A DNA stretch of 64,000 nt. Source: Tubiluchus corallicola (taxonomy: Eukaryota > Priapulida > Priapulimorpha > Priapulimorphida > Tubiluchidae). Both the position numbers and the translations under genes were made by a program. The notes under the pieces were generated by a model that did not search any database, was not told the DNA's origin, and saw only the letters and a list, made by a program, of their open reading frames with translations. The stretch lies in contig JAQGDQ010000216.1 in assembly GCA_030141605.1 (NCBI GenBank), forward strand, positions 290,259 through 354,258, written 5' to 3'. Each line of letters opens with the position of its first letter. The stretch's first letter is position 1. Positions 39,967 through 49,022 of the stretch are shown here, one piece after another.

Positions 39967-40208
39967 TGGGTATGATTTAATATAATATTATAGTACATTA
40001 CATTACATGTTAACAAAGTAAGGTTAAAACCTTAGCGAAACTTATTTTATTAATATTTATATCATTTTTTTTAAGAGTAATTTACTATCGATTTTTTTCT
40101 TAACCTGAGCCCAGTTGGGATATTTTTGCTTGTATAGCGCAGTGCTTAAATATTTGAATAAGTGCTATCCCTCCTGCTGCTTTTTGGTGTTCTAACCGGA
40201 TATAGTTT

Positions 40209-42065
40209 TTATTCTATAATTAAATTTCTGTTTTTAGGATATTTAACTGAGTATCTTAAATCAAATTCTTTTTTGTCATTTGGATTGAGATTAAACTCCC
40301 ATTTTATTTTACCTGTTTCGGGGTCATGTTTTGCGTTAGATAAGTTTTGGATCTTTACTTCTATTTCCTTTGTTGTTGAAACAGGAACCTGGTCAAGGAT
40401 AATCATATCAATTTTTTGGCTTTTGCTATTCCTTACTGTTATTTTCCATGCCATGCTATCTTCTTTTTTACTGCCAATAGATTGTTTATTTGTAAACTCT
40501 TTGATTTTTTCTCTATTTACAGATACTTTTTTATCTCGTCCTAACGATATTCCCAGAGTATCTGAAGCATATCTTACATCCAACAGGGCCTTGCCGATAT
40601 AGGTGTCTTCAAAAAATAGGTTGGCTTCTCCTTCAAGAAGGCTGTATTGTTCCCAGTCTGTGATATTTGCTATTAGGAAGGCATTTTTGTCAATTTTTGG
40701 TACACAATAGTATTGGTAGAATGCAGGGAGGTTATAGAACTCCATGTCTACTGTGTAGTTTTTATTATCTGATGCAATGGTGTATGGGGTTTTGATTTCA
40801 AAGTCAACTGTTGTCTGTTTTTCAACCTGGGCTGTAGGTATTGCTGAGCTGCTCACACTTTGTAGTTTTGTTTCCGATTCAGCTGAACTGTCAACAGCGT
40901 GCAGTGGCTCCATGTATTCCTTTTTCATTTTCAAGGTTGCAGTATGCCTGTTTCTACCATCAAGTGCGACATTCATTACTGCACCGGAAATCGGTAGGGT
41001 TTGAGGGTTAAACCCAATGCATGAATAGGTGAGTTGGATTGTGTGATTGGGAATTGTTATGGTGTAGTCTCCACCCTGGTCTGTTGTGGTACCTATTGTT
41101 GTGCCATGTACAACAACAGTTGCACCCGGTAATGGTTCTCCATAATTATCAGTTACTTTTCCACTTACATTATTAGCACCCGGTTTGTAGGTTGGCGGTA
41201 ATGTGTTATAACCCAGGAAGTGGGTTTTTAGTTCGGGAGCAACTCCTGATACATTTGGGTTAGCGGACGAAAGTTTAAGTTTTACATTTTTCCAGTCAAC
41301 TTTTGTGTTTTGCTTGACATTAGCTTTGTATATTAACTGAATCGGTTCGCTTATGTTTTTTGCTCGAATGTCGTATGAGGGAAACCATCCGGCATTATCG
41401 ACGATATATGAGATTTCAAATGAAAATATACCGGTTTTTTTAGTATCTACTTTAACCAGTATTTCTCCGGCAGGAATTTTTTTTTGGACAGTCAGAGCCC
41501 TGATTTGGTTTTGCAGGTCTGTTCTCTGATTATTAAGCTCTTTTATTGTTTTGTTATGTTCAATTTCCGATAGTTTCAGAGATGTTAGTTTTTCATTATA
41601 AAATTTTGATGTTTGCTGAAGGTTTGTAACACTGATTTGTTCATTTTTACCGCCAATGTTCCTGTTCTCGTGTAGGAAAGCCAATTCTTCCTTAATAACC
41701 GATAGGTGTGTGTATTCGATTTTCACCTTATTTTCAATCTCTTCAAGCCTGTTCTCCATATCCAGCAATTCTTTGGGTTTTTGGAGCTTGTCTAGGTAGT
41801 TTTGCTGGTGGTTTACTGATAAGATAGTTATTCCCCCTTCAGCTTTTACCTGAACGCTTTTGTGGTCAATGAAGGGGGAGAGGTTTATATATTTAAGTGT
41901 TGTGGTTCCTTTTGCCAGGTTAACATGTTTTTTCCTTACAATTTGAGCTCCTTCAATGAATATTGTTACATTGTCTATCCTAGTTTCGACTTCTTTTTCT
42001 GTTATTTCCTGTGAAAGCAGCTTGGTGAAAGCTAGGCAAAGGGCTAAAATACTTATTGTTTTCAT
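40209..42065 (-). CDS. DUF4139/DUF4140 (MuiA-like) protein with inserted carboxypeptidase-regulatory-like domain
   Basis: A 618-residue exported protein (signal SILALCLAFTKLLSQEI). The N-terminal DUF4140 domain reads TRIDNVTIFIEGAQIVRK at about 27-45. A coiled coil follows at about 95-195. The DUF4139 region begins near 205 (EISYIVDNAGWFPSYDIRA). A CarboxypepD_reg-like beta-sandwich is inserted at about 295-360 (VSGKVTDNYGEPLPGATVVV), the same kind of domain found at the N-terminus of SusC proteins. The C-terminal DUF4139 part ends with EFNLNPNDKKEFDLRYSVKYP. Family members include a mucoidy inhibitor A in other bacteria; no reaction is known. It is a stand-alone gene after a 1.55-kb gene-poor region. 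Confidence 0.85.
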   Translation of the reverse strand: MKTISILALCLAFTKLLSQEITEKEVETRIDNVTIFIEGAQIVRKKHVNLAKGTTTLKYINLSPFIDHKSVQVKAEGGITILSVNHQQNYLDKLQKPKELLDMENRLEEIENKVKIEYTHLSVIKEELAFLHENRNIGGKNEQISVTNLQQTSKFYNEKLTSLKLSEIEHNKTIKELNNQRTDLQNQIRALTVQKKIPAGEILVKVDTKKTGIFSFEISYIVDNAGWFPSYDIRAKNISEPIQLIYKANVKQNTKVDWKNVKLKLSSANPNVSGVAPELKTHFLGYNTLPPTYKPGANNVSGKVTDNYGEPLPGATVVVHGTTIGTTTDQGGDYTITIPNHTIQLTYSCIGFNPQTLPISGAVMNVALDGRNRHTATLKMKKEYMEPLHAVDSSAESETKLQSVSSSAIPTAQVEKQTTVDFEIKTPYTIASDNKNYTVDMEFYNLPAFYQYYCVPKIDKNAFLIANITDWEQYSLLEGEANLFFEDTYIGKALLDVRYASDTLGISLGRDKKVSVNREKIKEFTNKQSIGSKKEDSMAWKITVRNSKSQKIDMIILDQVPVSTTKEIEVKIQNLSNAKHDPETGKIKWEFNLNPNDKKEFDLRYSVKYPKNRNLIIE

Positions 42066-43618
42066 CTATTTATTGTGACCAGTTTTAACTGTTGTACGCA
42101 AAAGAAAGTAGTAACTTCAAAAGTAGTAACTTATTTTTAATTGAATACTATTATTTAAATATGCATAAGCTTCGTTGATGTTTATGTTGTGCATATTTTA
42201 TTAGTTCTTATTTTAGAATATCAATTTTCAGGTTGTTTTTCAATGTATGGGTGTTTTTGCAGAATTCACCTTTTTTATTAGCATATTTTGTGAGAGTCTT
42301 TTTCAGTGTTTCCGGTTATACCAGCGGACTGAAAGTTTTCAATATTTTTTGATTTGTATTGCTTTGTGAGGCTGTTTTAAGGTGTTTGTTTCAAGCAGAG
42401 GGGGCATAATTATAATACGAATGGTGCAAAAAAGTTAATTTACGCTAAATAATACGAATGGTTTTAAGTTATGAAAAGCGATTGTCTAAGGCTTTCGTTA
42501 ATGCATAGTAAAGGGTTGAAAATACCTTTAAGTAGTCCATAAGTACAATGAGATAAATAAATATCGATTTAAGCCATCCCCTAAAGGTGGTTTTTTTATG
42601 CTTAAGACTGGGTTGAAGACACCCCTGCTATTTAATCTTATGGAGTAGCAAAAAGGTGATTTGGGTACAGGGTTGGGCATAGTTTTAATATCATTTTTGA
42701 GATTGTTGACACCCTCACTTTGCAGTTTTTTTGCTTACTATGCTCGGACGGGTGCTTTACGGTAAAGTAAAGGTATGGCAAAGCAAAAAACATGCAAAAT
42801 AAATATTATTGCATAAATCCACTTTGTGTGTATGCTTTGTAGCCTATATAAAACGGAAGTGCAGGGTTTGATAACTGCACCTAGTTTAGTAGAGCATCTT
42901 TTGCTATAATACGGGTAGTGATTGGAGCAACAATATTTTCAAAGCCCCAGGTAGCTGTAATTTAATAATAAAAACAGATGAGCATTTTAAAGCTAACAAT
43001 AGACTGTACTACTACACTATCCAGTGGAAGGTATACCGCTATAGGGGAGGCAGGTTGCTGGCACAAGTAACATGGTTTTCGCAAAGTGAGCTATCATTTA
43101 GATAGTTTATGCCGATGGTACAATAAGAAGAGGCAGAAAAGAACATGAGCAAGGAGCAGACTGCAAATGATACAACAAAGATTCTTTAGGCGTAGCCTTT
43201 GTAGGTATTGATAGCTTTTCACTCCCGCAGCTTACCAACTTATTCAGGCTATTCACAGAGCTTTTAAAAAAAGTATAAGCGAGCCACTGTATATTGAGGA
43301 GTATAACGGGTTTAGCAGTAAACAGGGTATGCTCGGTTCCTCAAAAAACTATTAAAGCAATAGTAAAATGGAAAAAAACGTGCAAGGTTGCTTCTTTTTT
43401 TCAATGCCCTAAAAATGGAAGTACCCATTTTTAAACTATTCATAGGTTTTAGTTGCGGCTTAGCTGTGTGTGTACTGTTTGTTCTAAAGCAGGTGCTATA
43501 AAAGTATGGAAGGAGAAGAGGGTTTATGGTTGCATAGATTTTTTCCTCATTTGGCAGAAAGCTAAAAAAGATTACATTTGCACTGTTCTGGACAAAATTT
43601 ATAGAAAAAAAAATAATC
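42066..43618. other. 1.55-kb gene-poor region
   Basis: No frame of convincing length or family match occurs on either strand. Visible elements are a possible -7 box for the DUF4139 gene (minus-strand TACTTTTG at 42118-42125), a weak hairpin with a T7 run near 42575-42597, and the acyltransferase promoter at 43550-43580. The part from about 42900 to 43500 contains short stretches with protein-like composition broken by many stops, for example around 43030-43150 and 43190-43270, which looks like a decayed gene, but the family cannot be named. Confidence 0.55.
43550..43580 (+). promoter_or_regulatory. Predicted promoter of the cysteate acyltransferase-like gene
   Basis: TTTG at 43550-43553 and TACATTTG at 43573-43580 with a 19-bp spacer fit the Bacteroidota consensus closely. 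The GTG start at 43619 is 38 bp further on. The spacer length equals that of the cysteate synthase promoter. Confidence 0.55.
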
Positions 43619-44860
43619 GTGGATATTTTTAGTAAGATTAAATCTAAGGGCGATCTTGGAAAATACCAGAAAGATGCACACGGGTACTTTGCATTTCCTA
43701 AGCTGGGGGGAGAGATTCATCCTCGTATGAAGTTTAGAGGTAAAGAGGTACTTACGTGGAGTTTGAATAATTATCTTGGGCTGGCTAATCATCCGAAGGT
43801 GCGTAATACTGATAGTGAGGCTACTGCTAAGTACGGCATGGCATATCCTATGGGTGCCAGGATGATGTCTGGGCATACTAGTAAGCATGAGGAGCTTGAG
43901 CAGCAGTTGTCGGAGTTTGTAGGTAAGCCCGATACTTTCCTGCTAAATTATGGTTATCAGGGTATGGTGTCTATTATAGATGCTTTGTGTGGAAGGCATG
44001 ATGTTATCGTTTATGATGCTGAGTCTCATGCTTGTATTGTTGACGGGGTACGCCTGCACATGGGTAAGCGTTTTGTTTTTCTCCACAATGATATGGATAG
44101 CCTTAGTAAGCAACTGGGTCATGCAGCAAGGGTGGTGGAGAAGACAGGAGGGGGTATTTTGGTTATCACAGAGGGTGTTTTTGGTATGGCCGGTGATCTT
44201 GGCAAGTTGGATGAGATTATCTCCATGAAGAAGAAGTACAATTTCAGGCTACTGGTAGATGATGCTCACGGTTTTGGAACAATGGGCAAGCTGGGTGCGG
44301 GAACAGGTTTACACTTTGGAGTACAGGACGATATAGATCTTTATTTTGGGACATTTGCTAAGGCGATGGCAGGTATCGGGGGTTTTGTGTCATGTGACGA
44401 GGAGGTTTGCAACTTTTTGCGTTATAATATGCGCTCTCAGACTTTTGCCAAATCGTTACCGATGCCGATGGTAATAGGTGCTCTAAAAAGACTTGAGTTG
44501 ATACGTTCAAATCCCGAGTTTGTAGAGCGGCTGTGGGTAATAGTGTGTGCTCTTCAGAAGGGGCTGAGAGAGAATGGGTTTAATCTTGGAAATACCAGTT
44601 CTCCCGTAACTCCTATATATCTTTCTGGGAGTGTTCCTGAGGGCACTAATGTGGTAATGGATCTTCGTGAAAATTACAATATTTTTTGCTCAATAGTTAT
44701 ATATCCCGTTATTCCTAAGGGGCAGCTGTTATTGAGACTTATTCCGACAGCCATGCACTCGCTTGAGGATGTAGAGTATACTATTAAGGTGTTTTCAGAG
44801 GTGAGGAGAAAGCTTAAGGAGGGAAAGTATTCAACAGAGCAGATGGCGCAGATGCTTTAG
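43619..44860 (+). CDS. Cysteate fatty acyltransferase-like PLP enzyme (alpha-oxoamine synthase family)
   Basis: A 413-residue fold-type I PLP enzyme of the alpha-oxoamine synthase group (serine palmitoyltransferase, KBL, BioF). The N-terminus HGYFAFPKLGGEIHPRMKF and the WSLNNYLGLANHPKVR and YPMGARMMSGHTSKHEELEQ segments match the Bacteroidota group that includes the Flavobacterium johnsoniae cysteate acyltransferase of capnine synthesis, rather than the shorter serine palmitoyltransferase type. The cofactor-binding region reads VDDAHGFGTMG near 215, and the PLP lysine should be Lys248 in FGTFAKAMAGIGG. It would condense cysteate with a fatty acyl thioester to 3-keto-capnine. The start is GTG behind a good promoter. 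An alternative substrate such as serine cannot be excluded. Confidence 0.78.
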   Translation: MDIFSKIKSKGDLGKYQKDAHGYFAFPKLGGEIHPRMKFRGKEVLTWSLNNYLGLANHPKVRNTDSEATAKYGMAYPMGARMMSGHTSKHEELEQQLSEFVGKPDTFLLNYGYQGMVSIIDALCGRHDVIVYDAESHACIVDGVRLHMGKRFVFLHNDMDSLSKQLGHAARVVEKTGGGILVITEGVFGMAGDLGKLDEIISMKKKYNFRLLVDDAHGFGTMGKLGAGTGLHFGVQDDIDLYFGTFAKAMAGIGGFVSCDEEVCNFLRYNMRSQTFAKSLPMPMVIGALKRLELIRSNPEFVERLWVIVCALQKGLRENGFNLGNTSSPVTPIYLSGSVPEGTNVVMDLRENYNIFCSIVIYPVIPKGQLLLRLIPTAMHSLEDVEYTIKVFSEVRRKLKEGKYSTEQMAQML

Positions 44861-44900
44861 GGAGTGAATGGTATTGATGAGTATAGTATTATAGGCTGAC

Positions 44901-44940
44901 GGCTTTGCTATCTATCAAAGCCCTTTAAGAGCAGTTTTTT
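44901..44940 (+). terminator. Possible terminator behind the acyltransferase gene
   Basis: A 7-bp stem (GGCTTTG at 44901-44907, CAAAGCC at 44916-44922) with an 8-nt loop; a T6 run begins 11 nt later, so the fit to an intrinsic terminator is only fair. Confidence 0.4.
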
Positions 44941-44949
44941 CTGTTTTGC

Positions 44950-45212
44950 AGAGTTTATAAGATTCATCTGATTTTGTTTTGACGATTTTCCTATCATAAT
45001 CTGTAAAGTTTTGCATGTAAGTTATAGTAAGTTCTTGCATTTTAGGTCACTATAATTTGTTGAGGTTTTAAATTCTATATTGATAATATTGAGCAGGTTG
45101 GGATTAATTTCAGGAGCGGATAAATAATAAAGTGAGGTCTTTGCGAAGGTCTCAAAGCATAAAGAGGTTGCAAGTTTGATGGCTGCAACCTCTTTTATTA
45201 TTTTATCTGTTT
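44950..45212. repeat. 263-bp direct repeat, left copy (long target duplication of the IS1634-type element)
   Basis: This segment is repeated, without any difference I could see, at 46860-47122. The two copies abut the two tips of the IS1634-family element exactly. It contains a strong hairpin (arms AGAGGTTGCA at 45163-45172 and TGCAACCTCT at 45184-45193, then T-rich DNA) that was probably the original terminator between the acyltransferase gene and susD. Confidence 0.93.
45163..45205 (+). terminator. Intrinsic terminator within the 263-bp repeat (left copy)
   Basis: Perfect 10-bp arms AGAGGTTGCA and TGCAACCTCT with an 11-nt loop followed by TTTTATTATTTT. The right repeat carries the same hairpin at 47073-47103. 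It would end transcription from the acyltransferase gene. Confidence 0.7.
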
Positions 45213-46859
45213 CCTGTTTTGTGCACCACAACGACGCCCCAAGAATGCACTATTGATTATCAGCAAGATAGGAATTTCAAATTTGCATTTTGGGTGCTGC
45301 ATGCTTAATTTTATGCATGTTTGTCCGAAAAAATAAGAATCGGGAGTGGTTCTGTGAGTGTACAGATAATCTCAAAAAATCATGGTAAATATAAGGTTGT
45401 AAAAACCGTAGGTTGCGCAAAAACAAAGCGGGAAGAAGAATTGCTTTTATTGCTTGCCAACACAGAGATAGAGCGGCTTAGGGGCATGCAATCGCTTTTT
45501 GTTGAACACGATGATTTGGTGGTTGAAAACTTTGTGGGCAGCATTGCAAACAATCATTTACAAGTTGTAGGAAGTGAATTAATTTTAGGCAAAATTTATC
45601 AAGTCTTTAACTTTCCGGATGATGGGTGCTGCAATTATTTTCGCAACCTGGTATTATGTCGGTTAGTGTACCCGGGAAGCAAATTAAAAACCGTTGACTA
45701 TTTTAGACAGCACCTGAATACAGATGTTAGCGTACACACTATTTATCGTTTCCTTGACGAGCTAAATACAAGTTTAAAGCCACAAATTGAACAACTTACC
45801 TTTAAGCACACCAGGAAGCTACTAAAAGGAAAGATAAGTGTCGCATTTTATGATATGACCACATTGTATTTTGAGGCATCAGAAGAAGATGACTACCGTA
45901 TTCCCGGATTCAACAAAGATGGCAAGCATCAACAACCGCAAATAATGATAGGTTTACTGGTGGGTAAATATGGATACCCGATTGGCTATCAAATATTCGA
46001 GGGAAACACCTCTGAAACAAAAACACTAATCCCTGTTCTGGAAGCCTTTCAAAATAAATTTAATATCGAAAGGCCTATTGTAGTTGCCGATGCAGCTTTA
46101 CTCTCGCAGAAGAACATAAATGCCTTGATTGAAAACAAATACGAGTACATACTTGGAGGACGGATAAAGAATGAAAGTCAAAAAATAAAAGAAAAAATTA
46201 TAACTCTTGATATTAAAGAAAACAAGCCAGTTGAGTTGAAAAACAAGAATGGAAGGTTGATTATCAGCTTCTCAGAAAAAAGAGCCTTCAACGATAAAAA
46301 AACAGAGAGAAGGGCTTAAAAAGACTTGAAAAACGTGTTGCTTCCGGCAAGCTAACAAAGAATCGCATAAATAATCGCGGGTATAATAAATATCTGAATC
46401 TGTCGGGGGAGATTGCCGTTAAAATCGACTACGATAAGTTCCAGTCAGATAGAGTTTGGGATGGGTTGAAGGGTTATGTAACCAATACCCATTTACCGAG
46501 AAAAGATGTTATCGGGAATTATAGTCAGTTGTGGCAAGTGGAAAAAGCTTTTCGTATATCAAAAACTGATTTACGAATACGGCCAGTTTATCACCGCTTA
46601 AAAGAACGCATTGAAGCCCATATCTGTATTTGTTTCACAGCCTATGCCATTTACAAAGAGCTGGAAAGGTTATTGAAGGCAAATAATATTGATATCTCTG
46701 CTGAAAAAGCCTTGGAACAAATCCGGCAGATCAGGCAGCTGCAATACACTCTGCCCAAATCGAAACAAGTCAGAACAAAAATATTACAGCCAACTGAAAT
46801 GCAAAAAAAGTTGTTAAATATGAAATTATAAACTTGGGTGCTGCAATGCACAAAACAGG
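45213..46859 (+). mobile_element. IS1634-family insertion sequence between 263-bp direct repeats
   Basis: A 1647-bp element with perfect 13-bp terminal inverted repeats: CCTGTTTTGTGCA at 45213-45225 and its complement at 46847-46859. The similarity continues inward (a CCCAAG-type match). It encodes one IS4-group transposase in two frames. It is inserted between the acyltransferase gene and susD and is flanked on both sides by the same 263 bp. Variable and very long target duplications are known for IS1634 itself. Confidence 0.93.
45321..46831 (+). pseudogene. IS1634-family transposase, split in two frames
   Basis: The first part (45321-46319) encodes 332 residues, with GSVSVQIISKNHGKYKVVKT at the start, the first catalytic Asp in FYDMTTLYFE and a second in VVADAALLS. 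The frame then must shift by -1 at an A7 run (46296-46302) to continue as REKGLKRLEKRVASGKLT and on to YSQLWQVEKAFRISKTDL, which carries the Y-x2-W-x2-E-x6-K signature of the IS4/IS1634 group. The last 121 residues run to 46831. The annotated start is TTG; an ATG at 45313 would join in frame if one more A were present in the A6 run at 45328-45333. Both breaks lie in A homopolymers, so mutation, slippage or sequencing error are all possible. Confidence 0.85.
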
Positions 46860-47122
46860 AGAGTTTATAAGATTCATCTGATTTTGTTTTGACGATTTTC
46901 CTATCATAATCTGTAAAGTTTTGCATGTAAGTTATAGTAAGTTCTTGCATTTTAGGTCACTATAATTTGTTGAGGTTTTAAATTCTATATTGATAATATT
47001 GAGCAGGTTGGGATTAATTTCAGGAGCGGATAAATAATAAAGTGAGGTCTTTGCGAAGGTCTCAAAGCATAAAGAGGTTGCAAGTTTGATGGCTGCAACC
47101 TCTTTTATTATTTTATCTGTTT
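46860..47122. repeat. 263-bp direct repeat, right copy
   Basis: This copy reads the same as 44950-45212 and includes the hairpin at 47073-47103. It is followed by 155 bp of unique AT-rich DNA before the susD stop codon; a part of that DNA resembles the region upstream of susC. Confidence 0.93.
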
Positions 47123-47277
47123 AACCAGAGTTTGAAGATTTCCTGTTTTGATATTTTCGAAGTTCATATTTTTATTAATATTCTCTTCAAAATCTTCATT
47201 TACAACAGTAAGTTGTGGGTTTTCATTGGATTTTTCCTCATTCTGAGCTAAGTTTTTTATTTTTTTAAGATCTCATT

Positions 47278-48984
47278 TTAGTAATAGCCTTCATTCTGTT
47301 TTAAGACAGGGTTGTTATTAGCTATAGACAGGTCGATCTGAGTTTGCGGGATAGGCCAGATTTCGTGTTGTCCTTTGGAAAATGTTTTGCCGGAAAGGTG
47401 TACCATAACTGTTCCTTCTACACTGAGGTAGTCATTCATAGTATCTCCTGCTATTCCCCAGCGTACGAGATCAAAGAAACGCATTCCCTCCATGGCAAAT
47501 TCCAGGCGGGTTTCGTGGCGAATAGCTTTCAGTGCATACTCTTTGGAAGGGAAGTCTTCCGTATACGGTTCAACTTTATAGTTTGCGGCCGGAGCTCCAT
47601 CGTCAAATCTTACTACGTTTGAGGATTTTGCTCTGTTGCGTATTTCATTTACCAAAGAGGTTGCGCGAGTCAAAGATCCTATTTCTGCTTCACATTCAGC
47701 CAGCCACAAAATTACATGTCCCAGTCTGAATTTACGAAAGTTGTTACTGTTAACGCCTGTTGTCCATCCTGTAGATGTTTGAGCTGTAGCTTTTTCTGCC
47801 TCTTTAAACATGTTTTTTTTGTATAAGTACGGGCCTCCGTTGGATGGTTCGCGTATCCATGAGTTTCCTTCCATTATTCCCCAGTCTAGGTAGGGAATTC
47901 CTGGGCGTCCGACAGTGTGGTCGAGCCGGGGATCAATGGTTCCTTTATACTGTTTGTCAGGCTCGGGATCGAATGGCAGCATGTCGTCTGCTGAGTAGGT
48001 GTCGTTAAGCAGAGGCAGCCCCGTATTATCGTCAACCCTATAGGCGCTTACGAGGCTATGTGTGGGTTGAAAGAAGCCACAGCAGGTTCCTGTTGGAGCT
48101 CCCCCGAAAGGGTAGTTAAGGGCATCACCCCAGCCTCCGTTATACGAGCCGTTGGAGCCATCGTTTACAGCATACTGTATCTCGAATATTGATTCTTTGT
48201 TATTGTTGTGGTTGATTTCATAATTCATCTCATAACTTTCAACTAGCTGAAATACCCCACTGGAGTAGACATCGTCCAGCACCGGTTTTGCCATATTAAA
48301 TTTTCCTTGAAACATGTAGACGCGGGCCAGATAGGTTTTTGCTGCCCATTGTGTTGCACGCCCTTTATCACTTCCCCAGTTATCTGGCAGGTTGTCTACT
48401 GCAAACTCCAGGTCACTCTCTATTTCACTCCATACGAGCCTGTCATTTGGTACAGTATGTGGCTCTTCTGTGTTTTCGTCAATGTATGGTACCTTCCCAT
48501 GTACCAGTGTAAGTTCGACATAGAAATGTGCTCTGAGAAATTTTGCCTGGGCTTCAGCCTGAGCTTTTTCTTTTTCACTCATATCATCCGCCTTAACAGT
48601 AGCCAGCAAAACATCATTAGCACGGCGAATACCATCATAAAGCGGCTCCCAGTGGTTTTTTACATACGTATTTTCAGCGTCAACATAAAATCCCTCAATA
48701 GGGTTAATACTGGGCTGGTCACCAGATGATGAACCCTTGTATGCATCATCTGAGGCAACACTGCCCCAAACCCAGTTAGAAACGGCGCTTGCCCAGTTGT
48801 CTGCACTTGGGCGATTTGTTCCGTCAACAACAGCATAGGTGCCGGTTAATAGGGCATTTACACCTTCTTTATTATAAAGTAGTTCAACATGAGCCTGCCC
48901 TTTGGGTTTAATCTCAAACCAGGAGTCAGAGCAGGAGTATAAAACAATTGTTACTAGTGCTATAATAATATATGTCTTTTTCAT
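47278..48984 (-). CDS. SusD/RagB-family nutrient-binding outer-membrane lipoprotein
   Basis: A 568-residue surface lipoprotein with the signal IIALVTIVLYSCSD (Cys18 as lipid site). It contains the family's N-terminal TPR-rich region, for example EKAQAEAQAKFLRAHFYVEL near 140-160 and AAKTYLARVYMFQGKFNMAK near 210, and the C-terminal RLGHVILWLAECEAEIG and RHETRLEFAMEGMRFFDLVRW motifs typical of SusD. SusD forms the lid of the SusC transporter and binds an oligosaccharide or peptide. It lies 38 bp downstream of susC in one operon. No glycoside hydrolase, sulfatase or regulator is in the window, so the ligand is unknown. Confidence 0.95.
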   Translation of the reverse strand: MKKTYIIIALVTIVLYSCSDSWFEIKPKGQAHVELLYNKEGVNALLTGTYAVVDGTNRPSADNWASAVSNWVWGSVASDDAYKGSSSGDQPSINPIEGFYVDAENTYVKNHWEPLYDGIRRANDVLLATVKADDMSEKEKAQAEAQAKFLRAHFYVELTLVHGKVPYIDENTEEPHTVPNDRLVWSEIESDLEFAVDNLPDNWGSDKGRATQWAAKTYLARVYMFQGKFNMAKPVLDDVYSSGVFQLVESYEMNYEINHNNNKESIFEIQYAVNDGSNGSYNGGWGDALNYPFGGAPTGTCCGFFQPTHSLVSAYRVDDNTGLPLLNDTYSADDMLPFDPEPDKQYKGTIDPRLDHTVGRPGIPYLDWGIMEGNSWIREPSNGGPYLYKKNMFKEAEKATAQTSTGWTTGVNSNNFRKFRLGHVILWLAECEAEIGSLTRATSLVNEIRNRAKSSNVVRFDDGAPAANYKVEPYTEDFPSKEYALKAIRHETRLEFAMEGMRFFDLVRWGIAGDTMNDYLSVEGTVMVHLSGKTFSKGQHEIWPIPQTQIDLSIANNNPVLKQNEGYY

Positions 48985-49022
48985 AATTTATATGTGTTTT
49001 TAATTTATAAAAACTATCAGGG

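Noticed and set aside
45022-45231. 69-codon minus-strand frame in the left 263-bp repeat
   Set aside because: It runs from the repeat into the IS tip, so it was created by the insertion; the sequence is AT-rich and shows no family.
46296-46303. Classical -1 programmed frameshift heptamer in the IS1634 transposase
   Set aside because: The A7C run is present, but the zero-frame codon boundaries place T before AAA AAA, so the ideal X-XXY-YYZ register is not met; an indel or transcript slippage is equally likely.
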